Below are positions 35,163 to 43,860 of a DNA stretch of 64,000 nt, one piece after another. Below the pieces are notes generated by a model, which did not search any database, was not told the DNA's origin, and was given only the letters and a program-made list of their open reading frames with translations. Source of the stretch: Alphaproteobacteria bacterium (GTDB lineage: Bacteria; Pseudomonadota; Alphaproteobacteria; Rhodobacterales; Rhodobacteraceae). The stretch lies in the NCBI GenBank assembly GCA_030425925.1, contig JAUHZO010000023.1:1-64000 (forward strand). The letters are read 5' to 3'. Made by a program: the position numbers and the translations under genes. The first letter of the stretch is position 1. Each line of letters begins with the position of its first letter.

Positions 35163-36572
35163 CTAGCGCTTGACCGAGCGCAGCCGCGCGGCCCGTGCCA
35201 TCAGCGCGTTCGGCAAGGCGCGTGCCACGCTGGCGGCGCCTGGCTGGTCGTCTGCTTCGTCGTCGTCATACCCGTTTGCCTGGGCCTGCGCCTTTTGCTG
35301 CTGGCGCGCCGCCGCCCGCGCCGCCCGCACGCTGACCGAACGGCGCAGCGGGAAGGGGGCCGGTTCGGGCGTTGCGACCGGGGCCTCTGCCGGTTCGGGC
35401 TCCGTCAGGTCATCCAGGATTTGCTCCAGCCGGGTTTCGGGGGGGGCGGTATCGAGGGCCGGGGCATCCGTCGGCGCGGCGCTTGGCGCGGGGACCTCGG
35501 CCGTTTCTTCGGGCAGGTCCCTTGGCGTATCGGCCCCGGTTGCGTCCTCGGCTGTTTCGGTAGCCTCCGGGTCCGCCGCCGCGTCGGCATGTCCGGGCGC
35601 GGGCAGGGGGGCGGCGGCGGGCTGTGCCGGCTTGGGGGCCGTCTCGGGTTCCGGCATGTCGGCCAGGGATTCCGTGGGGGCGGCGGGGACATCCGCTTGG
35701 GGCGCTGCGGCATCCTGCGCGGCCATGGGCTGCGGGTCCGGTTCGGGGGGCACCGGCAGGGAGGACACCAGCCCGACCGCGTCGCCTGCATCGGCGTGAC
35801 CGTTGCGTTCGGCGTCGATCACCGGCTGGGCCGTGCCTCGGGAGAGGTTCAGCACCGTGCCACCGTGGCCGTTCACCCGCGCCTCGGTCCGCAGCCTGCG
35901 CCGCTTGCGCGGCGGGGACCGGTCGCCTTCTTCGGCCGGGCCCAGCAGTTCTGCCGGTTCCGGGGTCGCTTTGGGCTGGGAGATTTGCGGTTCTGCGGGG
36001 GCCGGGGGCGTGGCCTGCGCGGCGGTTTGCGGTTCTGCGGGCTGCGCAGCCGCGGCTTGCTCCGAGGCTTGCGGTTCTGCGGCGGTGGCCTCTGGCGGGA
36101 CAGAGGTGTCGTGCGTCCGGGCGTCGGGCCTGTCCGCAACCTCTTCTTTCGGGGCGGGCCCGGGTTCGGGAACCTCCTCCGGGGCCTGCACGGCATCGGC
36201 AGCCGCCTCCGCCGCCTCGGCCTCGTCGCGGCCCAGCATCGCCCGTGCCGCGGCCACGGGGTTGCCAGTGACATCGTCCACCGGGGTGCCCAGCACAAGC
36301 GGCGGTTCCAGCATCCTGGGGGCAAAGCTGCTCATGTCGGCGGGATGTGGACGGCGAAAGACCAGCAGGTTGCGCCACACCGTGACCGTCTGAGTCAGGC
36401 CCGATCGTTCCTCGCTGGGCAGCGTTTCCGAGCGCTGGTATTCCCAGCCGCGCGCCGCCATGTCGTTCATGATCCGCTCCACCGCATTGGCAAAACGCCC
36501 GTCGGCTCCCTTGACGCCCTTGGCCTTTTCGCCGCGCTCGGGGGCGGGCACGACCTTGTATTCATAACGCAT
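35163..36572 (-). CDS. DUF4177 protein with long Pro/Ala/Glu-rich tail
   Basis: 469 residues. The N-terminal about 75 match DUF4177 (MRYEYKVVPAPERGEKAKGV, ERIMNDMAARGWEYQRSETL, VWRNLLVFRRP). From about residue 110 onward the protein is low-complexity Pro/Ala/Glu/Gln, with no fold visible and a short basic C-terminus (ALMARAARLRSVKR). Length varies in such proteins. The function is unknown. It is convergent with bolA. Confidence 0.75.
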   Translation of the reverse strand: MRYEYKVVPAPERGEKAKGVKGADGRFANAVERIMNDMAARGWEYQRSETLPSEERSGLTQTVTVWRNLLVFRRPHPADMSSFAPRMLEPPLVLGTPVDDVTGNPVAAARAMLGRDEAEAAEAAADAVQAPEEVPEPGPAPKEEVADRPDARTHDTSVPPEATAAEPQASEQAAAAQPAEPQTAAQATPPAPAEPQISQPKATPEPAELLGPAEEGDRSPPRKRRRLRTEARVNGHGGTVLNLSRGTAQPVIDAERNGHADAGDAVGLVSSLPVPPEPDPQPMAAQDAAAPQADVPAAPTESLADMPEPETAPKPAQPAAAPLPAPGHADAAADPEATETAEDATGADTPRDLPEETAEVPAPSAAPTDAPALDTAPPETRLEQILDDLTEPEPAEAPVATPEPAPFPLRRSVSVRAARAAARQQQKAQAQANGYDDDEADDQPGAASVARALPNALMARAARLRSVKR

Positions 36573-36650
36573 GTGACATTCGTCCCGGACTGCTCTGGAT
36601 TGTTTCCGAACTGACCATGGACCTGCGTCAGCCTTATGTCCGGTTTGGGA

Positions 36651-36684
36651 AGAAAAAGGGGCGGGCCTTTGCAGGCACCGCCCC
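36651..36684 (-). terminator. Intrinsic terminator on the minus strand
   Basis: Read on the minus strand, GGGGCGG pairs with CCGCCCC (plus positions 36678-36684 and 36658-36664), followed by five T. It lies 221 bp past the end of the nearest minus-strand gene (36905), so it ends either that operon or a separate short transcript. Confidence 0.8.
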
Positions 36685-36829
36685 GGTCGGGATGAACAAA
36701 CGGATCAAACCCCCCGTATCAATCGCCGTACCAATCCTTGTCTTCGCGCCCCGAGGAATAATGAGGCTGCCGTCCGAGTATCGCGACGTTGAAGACAGGT
36801 TAGCTTTTCCCCTTGTGCTGGGGCAGTCA
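36685..36829 (-). ncRNA. Candidate small transcript or microprotein gene
   Basis: This minus-strand stretch ends at an intrinsic terminator and begins next to a 24-bp palindrome. One minus-strand frame ends with a protein-like tail (ILGRQPHYSSGREDKDWYGD, stop at about 36722), but no ATG/GTG/TTG start is in frame after the preceding stop. It could therefore be a small RNA, a decayed gene, or a microprotein with an unusual start. Confidence 0.25.
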
Positions 36830-36853
36830 GGGATTCCTTACGTAAGGAATCCC
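36830..36853. repeat. 24-bp perfect palindrome
   Basis: The arms GGGATTCCTTAC and GTAAGGAATCCC abut without a spacer. It lies 52 bp past the end of the small gene at 36905-37048 on the minus strand. It may be an operator or a cruciform/hairpin element. Confidence 0.85.
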
Positions 36854-36904
36854 GAATACAAGCGATTTGGAAAGGCGCGTTTTTCGTGCAGCTTTTGCCG
36901 TGGC

Positions 36905-37048
36905 TTACTCTGCCGGGTGGCTCTTGGCCTTGCGCGCGGCTTCGATGCGCGCGTCCAGCTTTTTGCCCTCGTGGTGCAAGTACAGCGTGCCGAGAAAAGC
37001 GACGAACAAAAGGCCCAAAGGCATCCAGAATTCATACGCCGTCATCAT
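36905..37048 (-). CDS. Small membrane protein (47 aa)
   Basis: ATGATG at 37048 opens MMTAYEFWMPLGLLFVAFLG, a membrane segment, followed by a charged helix (LHHEGKKLDARIEAARKAKS). Its start overlaps the end of the preceding 79-residue membrane protein by 17 bp. Both trail gatB, giving a three-gene operon. The one-helix-plus-basic-tail layout is common for small inner-membrane proteins. No function is known. Confidence 0.65.
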   Translation of the reverse strand: MMTAYEFWMPLGLLFVAFLGTLYLHHEGKKLDARIEAARKAKSHPAE

Positions 37049-37271
37049 CAGCCTCCTTGTAGAGCCTTCCTAAACTATTGGGTGCCAACGCATGAAATAC
37101 CATGCCAACGACACTCCACCAAAACGCAGGCCACCCGAGGGTGGACGGTGTGTCTGTGAGTGGCCCGAGCAAAGCGAAGCCGACCAAGCCCAACCCGATG
37201 GCATTCAACGTGTTGGCGTGCAGCTTGACCCGCTCGTTGTAGACCAGCAAATCGTCCCGCAGCCGCGACAC
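37032..37271 (-). CDS. Small two-helix membrane protein (79 aa)
   Basis: A GTG start one base after the gatB stop gives a 79-residue protein with an N-terminal helix (RDDLLVYNERVKLHANTLN) and two membrane segments (IGLGLVGFALLGPLTD and AFWWSVVGMVFHALA), ending in an acidic tail. Translational coupling to gatB is likely. No recognised family. Confidence 0.75.
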   Translation of the reverse strand: MSRLRDDLLVYNERVKLHANTLNAIGLGLVGFALLGPLTDTPSTLGWPAFWWSVVGMVFHALAPNSLGRLYKEADDDGV

Positions 37272-37272
37272 C

Positions 37273-38787
37273 TTACAGCCCCAGTTTGGCGCTCACGATC
37301 TCGTTCACGGCCTTGGGGTTGGCCTTGCCGCCCGTGGCCTTCATCACCTGGCCGACGAACCAGCCCGCCAGCTTGGGGTTCTGCCTGGCCTTTTCCACCT
37401 GCGCGGGGTTGGCGGCGATGATCTCGTCCACCGCCGTTTCGATCGCGCCGGTGTCGGTGACCTGTTTCAGCCCGCGTTCCTCGACGATGGCTTCTGGGTC
37501 GCCGCCTTCGGTATAGACGATCTCGAACAGGTCCTTGGCGATCTTGCCCGAGATTGCGTCCGAGCGGATCAGCTTGATGATCCCGGCCAGTTGCGCAGGC
37601 GAGACGGGGCTGTCCTCGATCCCACGGTCGTCTTTCTTCAGTCGGCCAAAGAGTTCGTTGATGACCCAGTTGGCGGCCAGCTTGCCGTCTCCGGCCCCGG
37701 CCGCGACCGCTTCGAAATAGTCGGCGTTCACCACCTCGGCGGTCAGAACGCCCGCGTCATATTCCGACAGACCGAAATCGCTCACAAAGCGGGCCTTCTT
37801 GGCGTCGGGCAGTTCCGGCAAAGACGCGGCAATGTCGTCGACCCAGCCCTGTTCGATCTCCAGCGGCATCAGGTCGGGGCAGGGGAAGTAGCGGTAATCA
37901 TGTGCCTCTTCCTTGGAGCGCATCGACCGGGTTTCACCCTTGTCGGGATCGTAGAGGCGGGTTTCCTGATCCACCTTGCCGCCGCCTTCGACAATGGCGA
38001 TCTGGCGGCGGGCCTCGTATTCGATGGCCTGCTGGATGAACCGCATGGAGTTCATGTTCTTGATCTCGCAGCGCGTGCCCAGATGGCCGAAATCTCCGGT
38101 CTCGCGGTAGCGCTCATAGGCGCCGGGCAGGCAGATCGACACGTTCACATCGGCGCGCAGGTTGCCGTTTTGCATATTCCCGTCACAAGTGCCCAGATAG
38201 CGCAGGATCTGGCGCAGTTTTGCAATATAGGCCGCCGCCTCTTCGGGGCCGCGCAGATCAGGGCGGCTGACGATCTCCATCAGCGCAACGCCGGTGCGGT
38301 TGAGATCGACGAAGGACATGGCCGGGTCCATGTCGTGGATCGACTTGCCGGCATCCTGCTCCACGTGGATGCGCTCGACCCGCACCAGCCGGGCGATGCC
38401 GGGTTCCATGTCCACGAGGATTTCGCCTTCGCCCACCAGTGGGTGATACAGCTGGCTGATCTGGTAACCCTGCGGCAGGTCGGGATAGAAATAGTTCTTG
38501 CGGTCGAAGGCGCTGACCAGGTTGATCTGCGCCTTGAGCCCCAGCCCGGTGCGCACCGCCTGTTCGATGCAGTATTCGTTCACCACCGGCAGCATGCCCG
38601 GCATGGCGGCGTCCACGAAACTGACATTGGAATTCGGCTCTGCCCCGAAGGTGGTGGAGGCACCGGAAAACAGCTTGGCCTGGCTGGCGACCTGGGCATG
38701 GACCTCCATGCCGATGACCAGTTCCCAATCGTGCTTTGCCCCGGCAATCACCTTGGGTTTGGGGGTCTCATAGGTCAGGTCGAGCAT
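37273..38787 (-). CDS. gatB: Asp-tRNA(Asn)/Glu-tRNA(Gln) amidotransferase subunit B
   Basis: GatB activates and amidates misacylated Glu-tRNA(Gln) or Asp-tRNA(Asn) with GatA and GatC in the cytoplasm. The ATG at 38787, after GGAGGA, gives 504 residues. Motifs include [62 protein letters not shown] and the [14 protein letters not shown] segment; the C-terminal GatB/Yqey domain ([14 protein letters not shown]) is intact. gatA and gatC are not in the window. Confidence 0.97.
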   Translation of the reverse strand: MLDLTYETPKPKVIAGAKHDWELVIGMEVHAQVASQAKLFSGASTTFGAEPNSNVSFVDAAMPGMLPVVNEYCIEQAVRTGLGLKAQINLVSAFDRKNYFYPDLPQGYQISQLYHPLVGEGEILVDMEPGIARLVRVERIHVEQDAGKSIHDMDPAMSFVDLNRTGVALMEIVSRPDLRGPEEAAAYIAKLRQILRYLGTCDGNMQNGNLRADVNVSICLPGAYERYRETGDFGHLGTRCEIKNMNSMRFIQQAIEYEARRQIAIVEGGGKVDQETRLYDPDKGETRSMRSKEEAHDYRYFPCPDLMPLEIEQGWVDDIAASLPELPDAKKARFVSDFGLSEYDAGVLTAEVVNADYFEAVAAGAGDGKLAANWVINELFGRLKKDDRGIEDSPVSPAQLAGIIKLIRSDAISGKIAKDLFEIVYTEGGDPEAIVEERGLKQVTDTGAIETAVDEIIAANPAQVEKARQNPKLAGWFVGQVMKATGGKANPKAVNEIVSAKLGL

Positions 38788-38852
38788 CACGGATCCTCCG
38801 GCGGAATGGCTGGGGCTTGGTCTAGCCCTGCCACCTCACAGGGGCAAGAGGA

Positions 38853-40085
38853 TCAGTGGCCGGGCTTGAAGGCAAAGCCTTCGGGGCCGATCACCACCTT
38901 TTCGCCATCGGCCAGTTGCGGGCCGAAATGCTCGGCGATGGCCAACAGGGCGCGGGCCACGCCGCGGGCAGAGAGGTCTTCGTCTTCCAGCTCTACCCGG
39001 GCGCCGCGCCCGGGCATCGGTGCCGTGGCCCAGATCACCGGATGCAGTTCCCGCAGGTGATCCTGCACGATCCAGCCAAAGGCATCGCGGACCCGGCCCT
39101 GTACCGAATCGTCAGGCGCGGGGCCGGACAGGCTGAGTGCGGTGAACGCGGCCAGGCGGTTGATCAGGTGCTGGTTCGGATGGCGGTCGAGGATGTCGTG
39201 CAGGCCTTCGCAGAAGAATTCGGCATCCAGCCGGCGGAACGCGCCCAGATCCTGTTCCAGCGCGCCGAGAAACACCCAGGCATAGCCGCCGGCCCCCCAG
39301 AGATCGGCCTGCCGCAGGGCCGTGCGCCGGGCCTGCAGGTCCAGCGCCTCGTAGGACCCAAAGCGCCGCGGCAGCAGATCGCGGCCGAGCGCGCACATGT
39401 GGTCGGGCACGCCGGGGGCCAGGTCGATCAGGTCTTCGTAATCGTCGGCCACGCGTTGGGCCGGGGCCGGATCGGCCTCCAGCACGGCGCAGCGCACCGC
39501 GGCCCACAGCGCCGAGTCCTGTTCGAACGGGTCATAGCGGTCGGCCAGTTCGGCGGCGGCAAGAAGGTGCCGGTCATGCATGTCGCGGGGCTGTGGCGGC
39601 AGGTCGCGCAGCCGCGCCCCGCCGCGCCAGGCGGCGGCCAGATCGACATGCGTCATGGCCACGACAAAGGCAAAGGCGGGGCATTCGCCGGAGTCGTCCA
39701 GGTTGCTTTCCAGCGCGCTGACGATGCTGCGCACGCTGCGCGGCTCACCCTTGCGGACGGCGGCGCGGGCCGCTGCGGTCGCGTCCGACCGGGCGCCCTG
39801 CGCCAGAAGCATCGCCACCGGGTGCAGGCCCTTGGTCAGCGCCCGGTCCCTGTCGGCGCCGGTGATTTCCTGCCCCAGCGCGTCCCATGCCTCTTGCCGG
39901 GCCAGGAACCGGCCGCGTTCGATCAGCGCACGGCGGGTTTCGGCCTCGGGCGAGGGATCACGCACGGGGGCCTGGACCCGCGGGCCGGGCAGCGGCGGGC
40001 GCGCCTTGCTGGCGGCGGGCTGTCGGGACGTCGGCAGACGGCGGGTTATGGCGCGCATGGCAGGCAGGATGGCGTTCTTGGACAT
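38853..40085 (-). CDS. Conserved hypothetical protein (410 aa)
   Basis: The ATG at 40085 (MSKNAILPAMRAITRRLPTS) gives a soluble, mainly helical protein without signal peptide or membrane segments. Notable segments are ERGRFLARQEAWDALGQEIT, DYEDLIDLAPGVPDHMCALG and YAWVFLGALEQDLGAFRR, suggesting a TPR-like alpha-solenoid. I do not recognise a named family. Divergent from a lytic transglycosylase gene. Confidence 0.75.
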   Translation of the reverse strand: MSKNAILPAMRAITRRLPTSRQPAASKARPPLPGPRVQAPVRDPSPEAETRRALIERGRFLARQEAWDALGQEITGADRDRALTKGLHPVAMLLAQGARSDATAAARAAVRKGEPRSVRSIVSALESNLDDSGECPAFAFVVAMTHVDLAAAWRGGARLRDLPPQPRDMHDRHLLAAAELADRYDPFEQDSALWAAVRCAVLEADPAPAQRVADDYEDLIDLAPGVPDHMCALGRDLLPRRFGSYEALDLQARRTALRQADLWGAGGYAWVFLGALEQDLGAFRRLDAEFFCEGLHDILDRHPNQHLINRLAAFTALSLSGPAPDDSVQGRVRDAFGWIVQDHLRELHPVIWATAPMPGRGARVELEDEDLSARGVARALLAIAEHFGPQLADGEKVVIGPEGFAFKPGH

Positions 40086-40253
40086 GGCGACACTCTGGCC
40101 TGCCATTTGGGCCAAATCGCGGCGTGGTCGCGGTGCGATGCGGTCCATTCTCGGGAATCCGCCCCCCGCGGCAACCCGCAGGGCAAACACTGCGTTCCCG
40201 ATGCGGCGACAGTGCTGCCTGTGGATGACTTGTCAACCGGGGGCATCTGCGGC

Positions 40254-41066
40254 ATGGTTCCCGCCATGCTGCTGCCCCGTCTGCTGTTTCCCTGCCTGGT
40301 CGTTCTTGGCCTTGCCGCGCCCGCTGAGGCCAATCCGCTGCCCGGGTCCGTCCCGCAGGCTGCGGCGGAGTCGTCAAGCCTGCAGGCGGTTTCGGTATCC
40401 CTGCGCCCCGCGCTGCGCACGTTCGAGATGCCCGAGGCGCGCTGGGGCAGTGCTGCCGGGCGGGGCGAGTGGACCATGACCCTGATTCGCGCCATGCGCA
40501 GCCATGCCGCGGTGCTGCCCGAAATGGTGCCGCAGGACATCGCCGCCTGGTGCCCGGCCTATCCCACCGCCAGCCGCGTCCAGCGCGAGGCGTTCTGGGT
40601 CGGGCTGGTGTCGTCGCTGGCCTGGCACGAAAGCACCCATCGCCCCACCGCCGTGGGCGGTGGCGGGCTGTGGTACGGGTTGACGCAGATCTATCCCGAC
40701 ACCGCGCGCCGCTACGGCTGCAAGGCGCGTACCGGGGCCGCGTTGAAGGACCCGGTGGACAACCTGTCCTGCGCCATGCGGATCATGGCGGTGACCGTGC
40801 CGCGCGACGAGGTGGTCAGCCGCGGCATGCGCGGCGTGGCCGCCGATTGGGGCCCGTTCCATTCCCGCCGCAAGCGCGAGGACATGCGCCGCTGGACCCG
40901 GTCCCAGACCTATTGCTCGGCCCTGGGCAAGTCGCTGCGCCCGGTCTCGCGCCCCGCCACGCTGGAGGTGCCGCAGATCCTGCCGATGCGCCCGCAATCG
41001 CGGCCGCCGCAGCGCGAGGCGCGGCTGGCCCTGCCCGGGGACGGGGATCTCCGGGCGCTGGACTGA
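40254..41066 (+). CDS. Exported lytic transglycosylase (SLT domain)
   Basis: 270 residues from ATG 40254 (a second ATG at 40266 is equally possible). A signal peptide (MLLPRLLFPCLVVLGLAAPA) precedes a lysozyme-like SLT domain: SLAWHESTHRPTAVGGGGLW with the catalytic Glu in WHES, then YGLTQIYPDTARRYGC, and PVDNLSCAMRIM. The Cys pair may form a disulfide. It cleaves peptidoglycan glycan strands to anhydromuropeptides in the periplasm. The Pro/Arg-rich C-terminus is probably disordered. Confidence 0.88.
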   Translation: MVPAMLLPRLLFPCLVVLGLAAPAEANPLPGSVPQAAAESSSLQAVSVSLRPALRTFEMPEARWGSAAGRGEWTMTLIRAMRSHAAVLPEMVPQDIAAWCPAYPTASRVQREAFWVGLVSSLAWHESTHRPTAVGGGGLWYGLTQIYPDTARRYGCKARTGAALKDPVDNLSCAMRIMAVTVPRDEVVSRGMRGVAADWGPFHSRRKREDMRRWTRSQTYCSALGKSLRPVSRPATLEVPQILPMRPQSRPPQREARLALPGDGDLRALD

Positions 41067-41099
41067 CCGTTTCGGGGCAAGCTCAGTGGCCGCGGGGCG

Positions 41100-41963
41100 T
41101 CAGGCCTTGAGCCAGCTGGGGCGCCGCGTGGCATCCACCAACGACACCGCCGGCGCGTTGCGCCCGCCCAGTGCCAGCGTCGCACGCCGCAGCATCTCGA
41201 TCCCGTCTTCCGACCTTGCGGGCAGCGCGGTGGGGGAAATCGGCTCTCCCAGCGTGATGCGGAACGGCTGGCGGTCCTTGTTCAGGGTCTCGTGAAACAG
41301 GGTGATGTCGCGCAGTGTCGGGTGGATCACGTCAAAGAGGTAGAACACCCAGGAATTGCGCGCGCGGATGTTCACCGGAATCACCGGCAGGTCGAACTTG
41401 CGCGCGATCATCGCCGCCGAGGCCATCCAGGGCCGTTCATGAAGCTGCAGCCCGCGGCGCTTGGCCAGGCGGCCCGACGGAAAGATCACGCCCAGCCGCC
41501 CCGCATCCACCGCGCGGCGGGTATAGGCCATGGTCTCGCGCGTCTTGGCATGGCTGCGCTTTTCCAGACGCCATTCCACCGGGGCGATCATGTCGGCCAT
41601 CTGCGGCAGCACGCGCAGGATGTCGTGATTGGCAAAGTAATAGGCGTCGGGCCGGATCTCGCGCAGGATGTGGTGCAGGATGATGCCGTCGCCGATCCCG
41701 GTGGGATGGTTGGCCACCACCAGCGCCGCGCCATGCCTGGGCAGGTGGCTGAGGCCCGAGACCTCGACATCCCGGGCCAGCAGGTGGCCCATCACCGCCA
41801 TCAGCTCGTCCGAGCTCATGTCCTTGATCGATTCGCCGATGGCCAGCGTCTTTTCATAGCCAAGCATGCGGTTGAGCAAGGATCGCACGGGGCGGATGCC
41901 GGGTCGGTTCGAAAAGAGCCAGGGGGCGCGTTCTTCGATCAGCGGGTCGATGCGGTCTTTCAT
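41100..41963 (-). CDS. PlsC-like lysophospholipid acyltransferase
   Basis: The ATG at 41963 (MKDRIDPLIEERAPWLFSNR) gives 287 residues. The acyltransferase motif is AALVVANHPTGIGDGIILHH, with His and Asp separated by five residues as in the hemolysin-like subfamily rather than the classical HX4D. Further motifs are VIFPSGRLAKRRG (motif III) and LPVIPVNI. Enzymes of this type acylate lysophospholipids or ornithine lipids at the inner membrane; the acceptor cannot be assigned. Confidence 0.85.
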   Translation of the reverse strand: MKDRIDPLIEERAPWLFSNRPGIRPVRSLLNRMLGYEKTLAIGESIKDMSSDELMAVMGHLLARDVEVSGLSHLPRHGAALVVANHPTGIGDGIILHHILREIRPDAYYFANHDILRVLPQMADMIAPVEWRLEKRSHAKTRETMAYTRRAVDAGRLGVIFPSGRLAKRRGLQLHERPWMASAAMIARKFDLPVIPVNIRARNSWVFYLFDVIHPTLRDITLFHETLNKDRQPFRITLGEPISPTALPARSEDGIEMLRRATLALGGRNAPAVSLVDATRRPSWLKA

Positions 41964-42054
41964 CCCAAAGCCCTCAACACAGTTCCATGACAACGATATG
42001 ACACTCACACCCCCGAACATATACCAGCTTTGCGCGAGGCGCACGGGGCGCTGG

Positions 42055-42735
42055 TCAGGTTTTCGGCGTGCCCTTGCCGACGGGTGCCTCCGGCGGCGCG
42101 GCCCAGCCCGCCAGCGTCTGCGCCAGATCGCCATACCCGGTCAGCCGCCGTTCAAAGACCAGCCCCAGCCGCTGCGCCTGCGTCTCGGCGGCGCGGGTCA
42201 GGGCCGGATCGTCGGTCTGCGCCAGGTAGACCAGCTTTTCGTAATGGCCGAAATACATGTCGCGCAGCTCCGGATGCCGGTCGAGCCCCAGGGGCTCCCA
42301 GACAAAGGCATCGAACTGCCGCACCAGAAAGTCGGTGAGGTAGAAGGCGGTGATCTCGTCGCGCCCGGCAAAACGGTCGAGCCCGTCGAAAAAGGCATAA
42401 CAATGCGGCCCGGCGACCATGTCGACCCCAAGCTCGGCGCAGGCCGCCTGCAACAGACCGCCCGTGCCGCAATCTGCATAGACCACCTTGATCGACTCGT
42501 AACGGCCGCGGTGCCGCGCCACGGCGTCGCGCACCGCCGCGGTGATCTTTTCGGGATGGTTGTGCAGGATGGCCGGCAGGCAGGTCAGGTCCAGATGGTG
42601 CCAGCCGTTGCGGGCCTTGAGATCAAGGATTTCCCGCGCCAGCGCCCCGCAGGCGATCAGCAGAACCTGCCCTGTTCCGCGCGCCGCGAACCCCGTGCTG
42701 GCCAGCGTGGCGTCGTCAGGCCTGTCCATCGTCAT
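42055..42735 (-). CDS. DUF1638 family protein
   Basis: About 226 residues; the start is uncertain (ATG at 42744, 42735 or 42729). Family marks are VLLIACGALAREILDLKARN, LTCLPAILHNHPEKI, YADCGTGGLLQAACAELGV, HCYAFFDGL and DMYFGHYEKLVYLAQTDDP. DUF1638 genes regularly neighbour corrinoid methyltransferases, as here, and conserved Cys/His residues suggest metal or cofactor handling. The precise role is unknown. The small membrane gene upstream overlaps its start. Confidence 0.9.
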   Translation of the reverse strand: MTMDRPDDATLASTGFAARGTGQVLLIACGALAREILDLKARNGWHHLDLTCLPAILHNHPEKITAAVRDAVARHRGRYESIKVVYADCGTGGLLQAACAELGVDMVAGPHCYAFFDGLDRFAGRDEITAFYLTDFLVRQFDAFVWEPLGLDRHPELRDMYFGHYEKLVYLAQTDDPALTRAAETQAQRLGLVFERRLTGYGDLAQTLAGWAAPPEAPVGKGTPKT

Positions 42736-42889
42736 AGGGAACATGGGCCACGGCCCAGCGGATCGCCAGGGCCAGGCACAGAAGGACCGGCAGAACCGTC
42801 AGAACGCCCCATGTGCTCATCGCGACGATGGTCAGCGCCGCCGCGGCGACGACGGAAAACACAAGCAAAGCGAAAGACGTGACGGGCAT
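42716..42889 (-). CDS. Small two-helix membrane protein (57 aa) next to DUF1638
   Basis: ATG at 42889 encodes MPVTSFALLVFSVVAAAALT, a second hydrophobic stretch (WGVLTVLPVLLCLALAIRWA) and the tail VAHVPYDDGQA. The stop lies inside the start region of the DUF1638 gene, so they are coupled. No function is known. Confidence 0.7.
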   Translation of the reverse strand: MPVTSFALLVFSVVAAAALTIVAMSTWGVLTVLPVLLCLALAIRWAVAHVPYDDGQA

Positions 42890-42930
42890 GCCGGACTCCT
42901 TTCGGGCACTATGGGGCAGATGGGGTTAAA

Positions 42931-42959
42931 GAAAAAGACCCTATCGCGAAGACAGGGTC
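42931..42959 (-). terminator. Intrinsic terminator after the corrinoid protein gene
   Basis: On the minus strand GACCCT pairs with AGGGTC (plus positions 42954-42959 and 42937-42942), followed by TTTTTC. It lies 24 bp past the corrinoid gene stop and separates it from the DUF1638 unit. Confidence 0.8.
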
Positions 42960-42982
42960 ATTGTTTCCGTTTTGCGCGAAAC

Positions 42983-43687
42983 TCAGCCGGCCGCCATCTG
43001 ATTGTGCTTGCGCGCGACGAATTGCTTGGCGGTTTCCACCGCCACGGCGGCATCGCGGCAATAGGCGTCGGCCCCGATGGCCTTGCCGAACTCTTCGTTC
43101 AGCGGTGCGCCCCCAACCAGGACGATATAGTCGTCGCGGATGCCCTGTTCGACCATCGTGTCGATGACGACCTTCATGTAGGGCATCGTCGTGGTCAGCA
43201 GGGCGGACATGCCCAGGATGTCGGGCTTGTGCTCTTCCATTGCGGCCAGGTAGTTTTCCACCGGGTTGTTGATGCCCAGATCCACCACCTCGAAACCCGC
43301 GCCTTCCATCATCATGCCGACAAGGTTCTTGCCGATGTCGTGGATGTCGCCCTTGACGGTGCCGATCACCATCGAGCCCATGCGCGGCGCGCCGGTTTCG
43401 ACCAGCAGCGGCTTGAGGATGGACATGCCCGCCTTCATCGCGTTGGCGGCCAGCAGCACTTCGGGCACAAAGAGGATACCGTCGCGGAAATCCTGTCCGA
43501 CGATGGTCATCCCGCCCACCAGCGCCTCGGTCAGGACGCGGTAGGGGGCCCAGCCGCGTTCCAGAAGGATGTTCACACCCTCTTCGATCTCTTCCTTGAG
43601 ACCGTCATAGAGGTCGTCGAACATCTGCTGGACAAGTTCCTCGTCGTCCAGTTCCGCAAGGATGATCTCTTCTTCTTCGGACATCAT
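42983..43687 (-). CDS. Corrinoid (B12-binding) methyltransferase protein, MtbC/MttC type
   Basis: The ATG at 43687 gives 234 residues. The N-terminal four-helix cap domain includes LYDGLKEEIEEGVNILLERG and FVPEVLLAANAMKAGM. The C-terminal Rossmann-like B12 domain has GTVKGDIHDIGKNLVGMMME, whose DIHDIG holds His116, the lower cobalt ligand. The end is DDYIVLVGGAPLNEEF with ADAYCRDAAVAVE. It carries the methyl group between a substrate-specific methyltransferase (MttB family, at 52588) and a tetrahydrofolate or homocysteine acceptor enzyme. Its own terminator follows. Confidence 0.93.
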   Translation of the reverse strand: MMSEEEEIILAELDDEELVQQMFDDLYDGLKEEIEEGVNILLERGWAPYRVLTEALVGGMTIVGQDFRDGILFVPEVLLAANAMKAGMSILKPLLVETGAPRMGSMVIGTVKGDIHDIGKNLVGMMMEGAGFEVVDLGINNPVENYLAAMEEHKPDILGMSALLTTTMPYMKVVIDTMVEQGIRDDYIVLVGGAPLNEEFGKAIGADAYCRDAAVAVETAKQFVARKHNQMAAG

Positions 43688-43860
43688 GTGTTCCTTCAAC
43701 AGGGCCGTCACTGGGGTGTCTGTGGCATACCCCGCGCCTGAGTGCCACTCATGGGCGTTTTGCCGCAACCGCAATTGGCGGATTGCGACATGGGGCAGGG
43801 CTGTTCCGACCTAATGCCCGAGGATTGCGCATGTTCTCTTTATGTTCTATGGATCGCGGC

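Noticed and set aside
38856-40253. Long plus-strand open frame before the lytic transglycosylase signal peptide
   Set aside because: It is antisense to the minus-strand 410-residue gene and lacks a domain; only the part from about 40254 is coding.
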